Shown: piece after piece, positions 1 to 11,600 of the stretch
Numbering within the stretch: position 1 is the stretch's first letter
Layout: each line of letters starts with the position of its first letter
Assembly (NCBI GenBank): GCA_000149265.1
Contig: CH003310.1
Span: forward strand, 84,433 to 148,432
Length of the DNA: 64,000 nucleotides
Direction: 5' to 3'
Source of the DNA: Ciona savignyi
Taxonomy: Eukaryota > Chordata > Ascidiacea > Phlebobranchia > Cionidae
Position numbers and translations under genes: made by a program
Notes under the pieces: model-generated
What the model saw: only the letters and a program-made list of their open reading frames with translations
Databases searched by the model: none
What the model was told of the DNA's origin: nothing

Positions 1-1
1 C

Positions 2-655
2 CTACCGTTATCCTCGGGTTACTTTGTTTCTTCCTTATGGTTTCCGAATTACTTTTATTCTCAACAAAGCATGAGAAAGGAGGATATCAAGCTGTTAATT
101 GGACGAATGACACAAAACTCAAATCGTACATTTGGGAAGTTGAATTGGTCTCACATAAAAGAAACTCTGGGAAGCAACTTTAAAAGCTTAGAAGTGAAAG
201 GGGAATTTGGTTACTACAGTAAGACCAGCGTTTGTTTGCCGAGATTGTTTGTCAAAGTTGGTGATACCGCTTGGGAATATTCCACAATGCTTATCACCCT
301 CAACTTTTGCATGTTTATATATATGGTTATAAGCTATGTTATTATCTACAAGCGAGGAACCACGATGAAGAAAAGCAAACAAAACGATAAAAATAAAAAC
401 CTTCAAAAGAGAATTACTCGTCTAATTGTCACTGATTTCTTATGTTGGATTCCACTTTGTATTATGGCTTATATAAATCTAGCCGGTGTCACACTTAATT
501 CTATAGTGTATGTAATTAGTGCGGCTGGTTTACTACCAATTAACAGCACAATTAACCCTTTGCTGTACTCAAAACAACTCGAAGTTTGGCTTGTTAAAGT
601 ATTTAACAAGGTAAAGCTTTTTTGTAAAACTGGCGTAAAACGCCCTAAGCAGTAA
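2..655 (+). CDS. Class A GPCR, relaxin/LGR-receptor-like, 3' part
   Basis: The reading frame is open from the window edge to TAA at 653-655, giving about 217 residues, so the first Met (71) is probably internal. In order it shows the end of TM4 (LPL), a long second extracellular loop, a conserved loop Cys in the motif SVCLP, then TM5 after WEYS, a basic third intracellular loop, TM6 with DFLCWIP, and TM7 with LPIN..INPLLYS (the NPxxY region). LCWIP and LPIN are typical of the LGR/relaxin-receptor group, which bind peptide or glycoprotein hormones at the plasma membrane. The cytoplasmic tail is short and basic (about 30 residues). The loop before SVCLP is about 65 residues longer than I expect for RXFP receptors. 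The ectodomain and TM1-3 lie outside the window, so the subfamily is inferred from the helices alone. Confidence 0.72.
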   Translation, partial: LPLSSGYFVSSLWFPNYFYSQQSMRKEDIKLLIGRMTQNSNRTFGKLNWSHIKETLGSNFKSLEVKGEFGYYSKTSVCLPRLFVKVGDTAWEYSTMLITLNFCMFIYMVISYVIIYKRGTTMKKSKQNDKNKNLQKRITRLIVTDFLCWIPLCIMAYINLAGVTLNSIVYVISAAGLLPINSTINPLLYSKQLEVWLVKVFNKVKLFCKTGVKRPKQ

Positions 656-712
656 CTGCATTTTAACCATTTGTATTTGTAATTTTAACCATTTTGTTTT
701 TGTAAAATATTT

Positions 713-800
713 AAATGTAATTCGTAATTTCGAATGATTTTAATGTAATTCGTAATTTTAAATAATTTTAAGGTTATTTGTAATGTCAAATGATTTTAAT
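713..800. repeat. AT-rich degenerate tandem repeat
   Basis: A unit of about 30 bp built on AATGTAATTCGTAATTT followed by AAATGATTTTAAT-like sequence recurs about three times with substitutions. It lies in the likely 3' UTR of the GPCR gene. Confidence 0.5.
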
Positions 801-1066
801 ATATTATTTTATTTCGAATAATGTTATCAATTAAATCTTGTATACAATGTGGTAAAGAGTCGTTTTTCTTTGTTTTTTTACCAAACTTTATTTTTATTAC
901 AGTAAACACTACAACAATTGCACCTTAACCACTGTAATATATTATTAGGGCTTCTTTTATTTTAAATTTCAGCTGTATTTGAATGTGGATGTTATTACTA
1001 TTTGTTTAAAACCCAGCTATTTCCCTGGTTTTAATAAATGTTTTCCTAGTCTTAATTATTTATAGT

Positions 1067-1370
1067 CCGGCCCGTTGGTCTAACGGTTAAGTGCGTCGCC
1101 TTTCAATCGAAAGGTTGCAGGTGTGAAACTGGTCGCTAGCTAGTTGGTTGTGTCCTTGGGCAAGGCACTTTACGGACATTGCCTGAACCCAGCGGATTAA
1201 TGGGTTCTACCAAATTGAAGGAACGTGTCTATCATATACAACACACTGCAATAGTTACGGTAACCCGACGATGGGCGCGAGGTGATCTGACGATTGCCCG
1301 TGTGTTAACCCCCTTGGTTTTCCAATTCACGGGGATAAAGATGAATATTCCATCCTATCCTCCTATCCTA
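1067..1370 (+). repeat. tRNA-derived SINE family A, near full length
   Basis: The 5' head resembles a tRNA (GGTCTAACGGTTAAGTGCG, then a B-box-like GCAGGTGTGAAACTGG). Next come the family-specific GTGTCCTTGGGCAAGGCAC block, the AACCCAGCGGATTAATGGG block and a tail ending near repeated TATCC. A Met-started ORF beginning MPEPSGLMGSTKLKERVYH occurs in several copies and is a by-product of the SINE, not a gene. Near-identical copies lie at about 3998-4290 and 60436-60716. Confidence 0.85.
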
Positions 1371-2910
1371 TTATATTTCTTTTATAAGATTCGTTTATGT
1401 TTTAAAAAATTGTTTAAATGAATAGATCGGTGTTAGTTCGTCGACTACTTGTTTGTGTCTTTGGTTAGTGCAGTTAACGAATATCACCTGTTCCAAGGAA
1501 TTGATGGGTTCTTCTATTTTGCAGACATCTTTATATTACTGTGAGCATAATATATAAAGTTACAATGTAATTTATCAAATCACTAAATGGCCAAGTTAAT
1601 AACAAATGGATCGCGTTGTTTTATAGGCAATTTAAAAGAGTGTTTTCTTAACTTTGAAATATTTTTGCTAGGTCCATTACTTTATGGCTGCAGAAAGAAA
1701 CAATATAAACCATTTATATCATAAACTTAAGTGTGATTAGATAACCAAGGGCCCGGATGTTCCGCCCGCATGCAGAATTAACACTGGGTTGACATACTCT
1801 AGAAACATATTAATTGAGTTGACCTTCTAGCTACATATTAATTGAGCTACTCGCAATGGTATAAGCTTTTGTAAATTTACATAAAGTAATATATAACTTA
1901 TGTCATAAAAATATTATTTCGTCGATGATTAAATACTGTTGAATTTTCCAACAATTCACTTTTGTCTGAATTTAAACAAATTGCCGAAAAAAAGGTGAAA
2001 ATTTATCTTCCTGAAAGTGTAAAAAATTAAACAAAAAGTATAATATTAAGTTTATTTGTTTTGCGCAAATATTACGCAGAACAACGAAAGACAAAACGTA
2101 GCACAAAATCAGGAAAATACCTAAACGATTTACTATTTACATGACCTACAAGCTTCATTGTGCTAATTTGCATTAGTCTTTTCTCTTAATTAATAAACAA
2201 CATATTAATGAACTCTAGTCACGTAATTTGAATGGCTTGCTGTTTCTTGCACAATTAGTTATCCTTATCAATTGTTTGATGCAGTGGATGTTACTATACA
2301 GACCCATTTATGTACACGCTTCCAGAAAGTGCGAGAGAGAGAAACAACGATATACAATAAAAAACAAAAGTTCGCCACTTATTTTGCATTGTTCTTTTAA
2401 GTGACTTAAATGTGTTTCTGTTCATAATAGTTTTATATATAGCAATAGCCCGGTAATCGAACGAACGATTTAAGCCAGCAGATTTAGGCAGTTTAAATTT
2501 TACCTATAACACAATGCTAACTGGTTAAAAAGGAACGACTATTACCAGTTTTTATTAAAGCCATTATGACTTTTAAGAAAAGAGTCTGTGGGTTTACCAT
2601 AGAAAACCCAGGGATAATACTCATTAATTTGAAACTTTTGGTAAGTGTTTTACAATTCTTGTTTGCCGGGCTATAATTAGAACCGTACTGACTCGACGCT
2701 TAAAATGTTTATTTATTGAAATCTGTATGTAAACATTCACGTAAGGACATAAACGAAATAAGTTAGCGACTGGTTTTGATCCCACTACCATGCCCTTAGT
2801 GGCCCAACACGCCACCATTAGTTTTAAAGAATTTTAAGTGTCACCCTTAGGACTGTTGCCTGTTTATTTATTGGCCAAGTAACCGCCACATAATAAATAA
2901 TGTATATCAG

Positions 2911-3010
2911 GTGTTTGGTGCAACTCTATTTGCGGTTGGCACGTCGATGGCCATTAACCCTACCGTCCTGGATATAATAAAGTTGTCGAAAGTAGAAGAA
3001 CATAAAATTG
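2911..3010 (+). CDS. Tetraspanin, exon with end of TM1 and small loop
   Basis: First recognisable exon of a tetraspanin, a four-pass membrane scaffold protein that organises receptor and adhesion complexes. It opens after a ..TATCAG acceptor and encodes VFGATLFAVGTSMAINP, matching the end of TM1 and the start of the small extracellular loop. It ends ATT G before GTTTGT, which leaves phase 1. The spliced gene is exons 2911-3010, 3238-3335, 3393-3467, 4339-4428, 5098-5256 and 5572-5694, all in consistent phase, giving 214 residues without the N-terminus. Typical family members are 220-250, so only about 25-30 residues (the start of TM1) are missing, presumably on an unplaced upstream exon. Confidence 0.75.
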
Positions 3011-3237
3011 GTTTGTATTAAGGATTTATTGTGTTGTAAGTACGTGTTTAAACTTATACTAGATAACGTGTGCAAGCATAAAGTGATTAGCTAAATCAAT
3101 AACGTAAGTTACCAAACCATTTATAACTCATAAGAAACTACACACAAAACCCAAAGTGTTGCGCTGTGTCCACACAGAGATAATTAAATAGTGTAATTAT
3201 ATCTTAATTTTTATTTATAAAATACTTTCTTTTCTAG

Positions 3238-3335
3238 TTTATATAACGTGCGGGGCAGTTGGAGGTTTTGCATGTTTGGCTGGATTGTTAGGGTTATATG
3301 CATTAAAAGAGGATTCAACCTCATGTTTCAGAAAG
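3238..3335 (+). CDS. Tetraspanin, TM2 exon
   Basis: Starts after TTTTCTAG and completes the split codon of the previous exon (G + TT, Val). It encodes a Gly/Ala/Leu-rich TM2 (YITCGAVGGFACLAGLLGLY) followed by a short cytoplasmic turn with the membrane-proximal Cys (STSCFRK). It ends AAG before GTATAG in phase 0. The Gly-rich TM2 followed by a Cys turn and TM3 is the usual tetraspanin order. Confidence 0.8.
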
Positions 3336-3392
3336 GTATAGTAATATAGGTGTACTTCATTCCGAGGAAATACTTACCTTGTTGTTTATTAG

Positions 3393-3467
3393 CAAATCTT
3401 CCTACTCGTCATACTTTGCTTTTCCGAATTTGGACTTGGAGTTGCCTCTGCAGTTTATCAATCTTCG
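3393..3467 (+). CDS. Tetraspanin, TM3 exon
   Basis: A 25-codon exon after TTTATTAG. It encodes QIFLLVILCFSEFGLGVASA, a TM3 with the internal Glu typical of tetraspanins (LLL.FI.E pattern), then VYQSS at the start of the large extracellular loop. The donor is TCG/GTAAAT in phase 0. Only a 57-bp intron separates it from the TM2 exon. Confidence 0.8.
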
Positions 3468-3724
3468 GTAAATCAGAATTTTCTATTTTCCAAGAATGAA
3501 TAGGTAACCAGGCAACCTGTTTGTTACTTTTAGAAAATAAAGATAGGTTTGGATTGGTACACGCAAACTTATTAGTGTCTGCCTGCAAAATCAAAGCTTA
3601 AACAGTTGGTATCAGGTATACCATGAATGATTAAGTAACCAGATTGTTAATGCATGCAGAAACACAAGAGAGTTCACTCAAAAAATAGTGATATTTAGCA
3701 CGTGATTGACAGTGCACGTCATCC

Positions 3725-3860
3725 AAACCCTGTAAATAAATGGGTTGTACTAAAACTGACAGATCGTTTCAATCATACACACACACAATGCATTGGCTCC
3801 TGTAACCTTTCACCCAACGAGAGTAAACCTGATCATTGCCCGTGGGACACACTTGCGCTC
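3725..3860 (+). repeat. Decayed SINE family A fragment
   Basis: Partial 3' half of family A in the tetraspanin intron, recognisable from AAATGGGTTGTACTAAAACTG, an ACACAATGCA-like block and CTGATCATTGCCCGTG. An (AC)n run interrupts it near 3778. No tRNA head remains. Confidence 0.5.
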
Positions 3861-3997
3861 TCCTAGTTACTAAGATAAACCTAAACATTTTATTCTATTG
3901 ATATTTAAAGCTTTTAGCAACAAACTAACCCAATAACATTTTCGGTGAAACTCTGCCGTGTCACTGCCCTGTTACGGATTAACAAGGTATTAGTCTG

Positions 3998-4290
3998 GGG
4001 CCGGGTTAGTCTGGGGGTTAATTGCGTCGTTTTTCAATCGAAAGGTTACAGGTGCGAAACTGGTCGCTAGCTAGACGGTTGTGTGTTCGGACAAGGCACT
4101 TTACGGATACTGCCTGAACCCAGCGGATTAATGGGTTCTACCAAATTGAAGGAACGTGTCTATCATCCACAAGACACTGCAATAGCTTCGGTAACCCGAC
4201 GGTGGGCGAGAGGTGATCTGACGATAGCCCGTGTGTTAACCACCTTGGTTTTCCCATTCACGAGGATAAACATGAAAATCCTATCCTACT
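3998..4290 (+). repeat. tRNA-derived SINE family A, near full length
   Basis: Inserted in the same orientation as the host intron of the tetraspanin gene. All blocks of the family are present, from the tRNA-like head (GGGTTAGTCTGGGGGTTAA) to the ATCCTATCC tail. A 74-codon ORF inside it is a SINE by-product. Confidence 0.85.
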
Positions 4291-4338
4291 ACGTATCTTT
4301 GCATTAGCAAATACCTTATATTTGATATATTCTAACAG

Positions 4339-4428
4339 GTTGATTATAGTGTTAATACAAATATGGAAGTGCATGGCAAGCTCCTTAATCACGTGACCAA
4401 CGCTATCTATGCCAAAGTCGAACAAGAG
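4339..4428 (+). CDS. Tetraspanin, large-loop helix exon
   Basis: Thirty codons after CTAACAG, encoding an amphipathic segment (VDYSVNTNMEVHGKLLNHVT, then ending KVEQE) that fits helices A and B of the large extracellular loop and links TM3 to the CCG exon in phase. The donor is weak: GAG/GTTGTT here, or three bases later GTT/GTTGGC. Both keep phase 0, so the choice affects one residue. Confidence 0.65.
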
Positions 4429-4737
4429 GTTGTTGGCCTATAGTATTACATATACTTGTGATTTACAATTAGTTATAATAATTTCAGTGTTTTGGCCCTG
4501 ATAGGGACTAGCATAATATCAGTCGTATAATTAGAAATACCCATTTATAAACATAATTATACTGATATATTTTTAGTGTATATCAGTAATTAAACTAGAT
4601 TGTACAATCTGTTATTAATTGCACAAAGTAATTGCTTGTTTCAGAATTATTAATTTCGGGTAGGATTTTTTAAAATATATCTTCCATGTTACATTAGCAT
4701 GATCGTAAGTCCTTTTTTTGTATAAGAATTGATATAT

Positions 4738-4790
4738 ATACATCGGTCGCGTTACCCATTCCGCCACACGACCGTACACCACCCATTTTA
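4738..4790 (-). repeat. SINE family B fragment
   Basis: Minus-strand head of family B only (ATCGGTCGCGTTACCCATTC then CCACACGACCGTA), in the tetraspanin intron. The B-box half is missing. Confidence 0.5.
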
Positions 4791-4839
4791 TATTTGTCCA
4801 AGTGTATAGCTTGGTGGGTAAGGGTCATCTTTTAATTAA

Positions 4840-5020
4840 ACGGTTGTTGAATCGGAGCCCTGACTAGTTTGTTGTGTACTTATGCAATGTACGTAATAAA
4901 CCTCTTTTAAACACAAACCCAGTGGATTATTGGGTTGTACAAAAACTCTAATTTATACACAACACACTGCAAAAGCTGGCGGCCGCAAGATATTCTGACG
5001 ATATGACAATGCTCGTTTAG
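4840..5020 (+). repeat. Decayed SINE family A copy
   Basis: Diverged family A body in the intron before the CCG exon. It retains AACCCAGTGGATTATTGGGT, ACACAACACACTGCAAAAGC and TCTGACGAT. Its age contrasts with the nearly intact copy at 3998-4290. Confidence 0.55.
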
Positions 5021-5097
5021 CTTTTTTAATTTAAGGAGATAAAAAAATGCACGCTATACGTATGCTCATGCTGTGTATTTACAAGTTGTTTTGTCAG

Positions 5098-5256
5098 TTG
5101 AAATGCTGTGGGGCTACTGAGGGTTGTTCAGATTGGAATCAGGATACCTCCGCAAATTATGGTTGCGAGTGTGACCCAAAGGTCGACTTTGCCTACAACT
5201 GCAGGCCCCCAACTGGCCCACAATGCATTTTAAACATGGACTTTATTTTTCATCAG
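5098..5256 (+). CDS. Tetraspanin, CCG large-loop exon
   Basis: Fifty-three codons after TTTTGTCAG. It opens LKCCGATEGCSDW, the diagnostic CCG motif of the tetraspanin large loop with the usual following S-D-W, then a Cys-rich insert with GCECDPK, YNCRPP and PQC. Counting PC at the start of the next exon, the loop has eight cysteines, i.e. four potential disulfides. It ends CAT CAG before GTATGA in phase 0. A Met upstream at 5047 belongs to intron read-through. Confidence 0.88.
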
Positions 5257-5571
5257 GTATGAGCGTTTGGCATGTTTTATGATTAAAGATTAAATTAAAG
5301 ATAAAATTCCTACAAATTAACAAAAAATATCTGCTTCAATAATGTTATTACACAAGTTTTTAAAAATCTAAGCCCTTCAGTGGCTCTTCTTTTAGATAAA
5401 TGGTTGGACAATTTTCAGACTTACCCCTATAGTTAACTATAAATGCTAAAAAAATCAAATATAGAATTTACGAACTATAGTAGACTGCGCATCGTCTGCA
5501 GTGACTGTCAAATATTTTGTTAAATATCATTTTATTTTTAATGCCAACACTGGCGTTTTGTTTGTTTTTAG

Positions 5572-5694
5572 CCGTGCTCCGTACCAATAATGAAGATATT
5601 GTACAACAATCTCCAAACAATCTCGGGTCTTGTTTGGTTTATGTTCGCTACAGAGGTAACTTTTGCGAACATCTTTTTGGGGGTAGTTATATAA
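5572..5694 (+). CDS. Tetraspanin, TM4 terminal exon
   Basis: Starts after TTTTTAG with PCSVP, the last large-loop Cys, then encodes TM4 (LQTISGLVWFMFATEVTFAN followed by IFLGVVI) and stops at TAA 692-694. The protein therefore ends inside or at the membrane with essentially no cytoplasmic tail, which is unusual because most tetraspanins have 8-20 residues there. An internal GAG/GTAACT could act as a donor to an unseen tail exon, which would be the main alternative. Confidence 0.72.
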   Translation, partial: PCSVPIMKILYNNLQTISGLVWFMFATEVTFANIFLGVVI

Positions 5695-8600
5695 AGAGGT
5701 GGAATACACGAGATTTATCTATCAATTTATATTATCTGGACTACGGGGGTTTGACTTTTATTAGTTAGTTTATGAATCTAAACAATCAATTTTTCCACAG
5801 GTTTTGGGAATTTACTATACAGTTTTAGAAAAGTGGAAAGACAATTGATAACCCCCAAGATGAAGCAAAACATAAATCGGGCTTGAAAACACAGTAACCT
5901 GGTCTGTAATAGTTTAGAACACCATATATATGATTAATCATCAAAACAAATAATAATTGTACGTATAGATAAATTAAGATTGTTTATCATTCATTACCAT
6001 CGTCTGTGATAACTTTATTGTTATTTTGAAACAGTATTATATGATTATTTTAATAAGAAGTATATGTGGAACCTTAATCACGCTAAAGAGCTTATATATG
6101 TTTTTATTTGAATTATTTTACCTTTCGTTCTTAATCGATACATGATTTTGTTAAAAGTATGATCATTTTTTTAATAATTAAGTTGACAAAATATGTTTTT
6201 ATTTATTTTACTGTGAAGTTATAAAAACTGTAATACATGAACTCGGTTACAGTCTAATTTATATATTCTTTAAATAATTTTACCACATAAGATTTGGTTA
6301 CACGTTTTTCATAACATTTCTTATTCCAATAACGATTTCAATAATTTTGGAAACGCAGGTAAATTTAATAAAAACCAACTAAAGTAAAACAGAGTCGAAA
6401 ATGATTACAAAGCATTTGATGTGTGAAATGGCGCGTATAGATAATGCTGAGATAGCCCCTAACGATGCCATGGTCGATTTTAACTTGTCAATAAAGTCAG
6501 ATAACCATCGCGAAGTTATTAACAATAACATTGCCTTTGTTGCGGCTCGCGGTTGAAGTGTAGTTTTACTTATTTTGTACTCTTTTGGGCAACACCAATA
6601 AAGAAGAAAGGGGTTAACTGCCCAGTAAAACTATAAAATATGTATAACCCTGCTCCGAAACACTTATATCAACCTAAGAACTAAAACTTATTTTAACCTC
6701 AGCGTTTTGACTAATTTTCATTATCTTTATTGTATTTTGTAGTTTCCCTTATTCCCTGCTTAGAGTTCCCCCTTGTTTTTGTCCCTGCATTACAATAAAG
6801 AGTTTGGTTATTTACAACTCATTACAGTAGCAAAGGAGAAGAGGGCGACGGCTATTACCAAGATAATGTCGAACATGATAAATAATATTTATAAATATTA
6901 GACCTAAATGTAGTTAAGCAATTGTACAATTCTGAAATAAATAAAATCTTATTATTGGGACACGTATGATGAATAATGAAGTACAGAAATCAAAAACAAG
7001 CGTAAATATTTGTTAAAGGTTAAAAAGTTGACCGACACCATTCAAGTGCGAATAGAAATTCTCATTCCGGCGATTTACCATACAAGGACTGAAAATCTCG
7101 AATTTAAAGGGACACAGCTTATCTGATAACTAAAAGTCGTGAGATCGGGTAATATAATTGCAAAGTTCAAGGCTTTTGTCTTTGTCTGAAACGGGTCCAT
7201 TTCAAACGATGGTTTGGTAAAGCTTTTTAAACTTTTTTTTCAAAGAAGTTTTTCAAGCTTCTAAAATGACCGTTTAGTATTACCTTCACTTTCACATATT
7301 CTGCATTAAAATAATCGAAAGTGTTTGTTAATTCTACATTCTGATCACGTTTGTGGTCAATTTTTGTAAAATTAAAAATATTCATAACATTCTTATAACA
7401 GTGATTTATGCGAAGTCTCTAGAGAACTGTTTTTTATAACATGGATTAGAATACTCGTGTTTAACTGGAGGGATATTGGACAAGGTTGGTGTTAAAATCG
7501 CCAGATTACCTTGCCAAATAGTGGAAGATGTAGTAGATTAATAAAAGCGATGGCGACATAGCTGGATATAGTCCTCTTAGTTACATTGACTAATAATAAA
7601 AGTAAGTAACATTTTAAAACAAAAATTGCATTATATGTTTAAAAGTTGTTTCATTATATAAAAATATATCACCGCTCGGTGACGCTGTGGATCTATATTT
7701 GGGTAGCCATTTGTTAGCGCGATCCTTATACGAAAGAAGTATATCCATAAAACGGTCTTCAATCACAGCGCGGATTCGAAACTTAGCCCAATAAATAATG
7801 TTTATAATTTCATTACAGAACGTTGCAATAAAAACTAGTAATGGAAAGCATTTACATTGCCTGAATTAAATATTGGAAAACGTTTACATTACTGCTACAA
7901 TGTTTAAACATATTGCTACGGAAAAAAGTTGTATTTATTCCTAAAAATTGTTTTTTTTCTTTCGGTTATTTTCGATGTCTTTTTTATATTTACTTAAAAT
8001 AGACTGTAGTGCTATCAACGATATTAAAATTTTCGATATTATCATTGAATGACAAACGAAGATATGATAGAGTGAATTTTGATTGCTATGATTCTATGCT
8101 TGACACTACTTACTTCTTGTAGCAAACAGTTCAACTGACATGAGTGATCGCATCATGGCCATTTGCAATGTGTCGACTATTTGTATTGGCAACGCTATGC
8201 GATTTTGACTTATTAGCCCAGACACCTCTTGGCATTTTCTATAGTCACGCTAAACATGTTGTAATTTAATTATCGCGAGGCCTCAATGGGATATTGGAAA
8301 ATTTACCTCACATTGCCACGTGTCAAAGTTTGGGCCCTAAATAAATTTAGTTCCGGCAAACGTCATAGCCAATGCGTGAATACAGCGAAGGAATGCATTC
8401 TATAGAAACTTGATTTTGAATCCTGACACGCGACTAAATGTGAAAGACGCTTCACCACCGACTTTGTATTGTTTCTATGGGTGAGAGTGAAGTTAGGCGG
8501 CCCGCAAACGCTTCAGTGAATTCACGGTATTTTTAATTTGCCAAAAGCAAAAATCAAACACTTTTCACCACGGCAGACAGTAGGGGAACAGAAAGCAAAA

Positions 8601-11600
8601 CGTGCCGATGGAGAAACAAAGTAACATTGATTTTCAAGACCGGTAGACCAAGACGAATTTTTGTTGATTTTTGGGTGCGATGTATATATAGGTCACACAA
8701 CTTATATATTACTTTCTAACGTCCCATACATACGAACATAAAAGTATGGATCAATGGGTGTATAGCTAACTACTGCTCGCACGAATTAACCTCATCTACA
8801 CACCCTTGGATATTGTGCGTAATAGTCCATGTTTAGGTATTTATTCATAACCCAGCGCAACTGACAACAACAAATTGCCATCAAATATAACGGCCAAGTA
8901 AATAAAATAACCACATTTCCTGAAATGTTTAAATTTTAATTACAATAACAAGAAGTACTATTGACTCTGTTGTCCAAATAGTTGTAGTCGTTTTGTTTAT
9001 TTATTTTCTACCAATCGTCTTAAATTTTTGTCTCAGAATATTTGACAGCATCATGGTTTCAGAATCATAGATTGGTCTTGTCTGTGAGATCCGAAATGCA
9101 TTATGCCATAGATGAACGGCTGGACCATAAAATGTGTTTATTTCACCCATGAATCGTAGCATGGCATGTAACGTTTAACCTTGTCTCAACTTTGCTTGTA
9201 TATTTCGCGCTTAATCGACTGTACTACAAGGCGATCCTTGTCGGAACTTTTTGGAGGAATGGCATTGCCAAACTGCGCTCTGTTTCAGCGCCAAATCGAT
9301 TGCGTTTCTGAAACGAATTTCCCACAGATGGCCGTTGTACCCTAAGTTTTTGCTACATTGTTGGAATCAGACAATCGGTTGTTCGAAGCTGTTTATGGCA
9401 CGCACTTTGCAAACTTGGAATTTGCGTAGCGTTTCTGCTACAGCAGCGAGAGTATTGAGCCTGCCAGAAAACAGCTTGTTGTGGCCGAGTAATGACGTAA
9501 GAATAGAAAACAACGATGGCCGGGAACACTTTCCCAACCGCAACAGATGTTATGGCACGCAACCCCCCAACCAATCACAAGTGATTAGTCAAACAGTTAT
9601 GTGGCTGTCTCGAGTTACGCTGTATAGTCATTCAGACCACGAAACTCCTTGCAAAGATTATTATTCCCATGGTTAATTTCATATGTGTAACGAACAAAGT
9701 TAAAATAAGTTTCTAAACGTCAGTGTGGAGCAATTGCATGTGTCGAATTTTATGGGCAACCTGAAATATTTCGGTTTCCGACCACTCACACTATTTACGG
9801 CCAATCAATACACCAAAGTAAGCGGTCTGTTTTCATCTTAGCCATAAGCTTTAAAAGCTAAACTGGAGATCTTCAATTTCTTCCAAGCAATTTGATTGAG
9901 CCACAGCGAAATGCGAATCGTACAATTGGGGACAAAGTCTACGGTCCGACGATTTCGGTATTTCCTTAAATTCGCGGTGATTTATGACCAAGAATGTCAC
10001 GGGAAATATGAAAGGCTACATTTATTACCAACTAATGTGACAAAGCTTATATCCTACACGCTGTAATTAGATTACAAGGTGTGATGTGACTGTGATTTGT
10101 TCCGTGACCTTATGCTATATAATAAACACAACAAACAAATTATTCTTAAGACACCTAAACACAAAATAATCTACGTGAAACGGAGAACAGACAGTACCTA
10201 AAACATGGTATTACGTGCGCGTTAAACGGAAAACAGTTTTGAGTTATAATTATGCAACAGCTGGATTATTGTTTAAAAATGGTAATGAGATTTGATGTTA
10301 ATTTTTGGCAATAACAGCATTTTTTCTAGAAAGAAAAGTCTCATTAGTTAAAGTGTGAAAAAGTAAATACTCGTCAGAAAGACACCCGCTCAACCACAAT
10401 ACCAGATAAGCTAATCGCATAAATAAGCAACCTGTTACCGCAAAGTATTTCCAATATACTGGAAAATCGCTTGTGTTTTATCGATAACCCGCGATGCTTA
10501 ATAACTCGTCAAGCAAATCGGATCTTCCGTCCATAAAATGAACACCTGTGCAACAGGTGCAAACGTCAAGTCAAACCACAAAGTTTATAAGACTGTCATA
10601 TTGAAGTTGTAGAGTTGAAGCGGCGTAATCAAGCTGTCAGGGTTGCACAAAACGGGCTTTGTGTATATGCTCAAAACTCAATATAGGCCACAGTATATAG
10701 AAGAACAGTGTAAGTTAGATTTTTGAATGTGCCGTTCGACAAAAACAATTTTAATCCGTTAGTAAAGCCTGATAAAACCCTGCAATTAAAAACTGTATAA
10801 ATTCCCTATTACCGGATTAAATGGGTACAAAATAAAAAGCTTTTCAGTTCCAAGAACCATTTTTTTAAGTTATCATCAAAGATTTCACAACAGCGTGAAC
10901 AGATATGGTGTAACAATCCCGATTTAAAACATGGTCAGAACTTCATATAACTGAATACATATATTTGTATCTCAGCTAACCCAAATAAGGTCGTGAGAGA
11001 AATGTTAGATGATGCTTGGTGTTTTAACATGATTTACAGTCCGTAAACAAAGGGATTCGTCGAAATATAACGATCATAAGTGATCTCCGCCAATAAGCTA
11101 CCTAAAGAACCACCCACGAGCTACTTTGATCTTAAATCGCCACTGCTTGAAGCTTATCACAAATTTATCGGCGGTGATATCATATTTCTACAGCGGGGTT
11201 AAGGGTCCCAATCCCTTAGTACTCTCTTGAAGATTTGTGAATCATTCACAGGATTAGTAGTCCAGAACACGTAATCGTTAGGTCGTGGCGAACAAATTGT
11301 TTATTATCCACCTGTGCCCCCTAATGCTTTGCGAATCAGAACAAATAATTCTAATAAAAATAAACCTTTAAATTTCAATGTTGAAAACTGCAGTGTTTCA
11401 CTTCTTTGGTGGCATATGTGCTCAATTTCTTTTAGTTTACACATTCAAATGTAAATTGCCCTTAATGAAACAAATCTTCATTATTGTAAACAAGAATAAT
11501 AATTGGATTATTATTGTTTACCCAATAGATGTCGCCTTTGGTTCACTTTTGAATATTTCTTAATACCGTTTCCCTATTACGGGCTACGAAAGTATAGGTT

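Larger units (their letters stand above)
656..2910. other. Intergenic: GPCR 3' flank and tetraspanin 5' flank
   Basis: AT-rich DNA with no supported exon. It holds an AATAAA at 1033-1038 that could end the GPCR transcript, a near-tandem AT repeat (713-800), a family A SINE (about 1067-1370) and a decayed family A fragment (about 1430-1530). The missing TM1 exon of the tetraspanin should lie here, but I could not identify one with a fitting phase-0 donor. Confidence 0.5.

Noticed and set aside
1179-1421. ORF starting MPEPSGLMGSTKLKERVYH (also at 4083-4307 and 60537-60725)
   Set aside because: The similar ORFs are inside family A SINE copies; the reading frame is a by-product of the repeat, not a gene family.
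6401-6556. 51-codon ORF with ATG after the tetraspanin
   Set aside because: Short, no domain or signal peptide, no promoter or splice context; kept out for lack of support.
9251-9676. 141-codon ORF, plus strand
   Set aside because: Starts from a Met but has no domain, no signal peptide and mixed composition, and the antisense strand is also open. Length is possible by chance in CpG-richer DNA.
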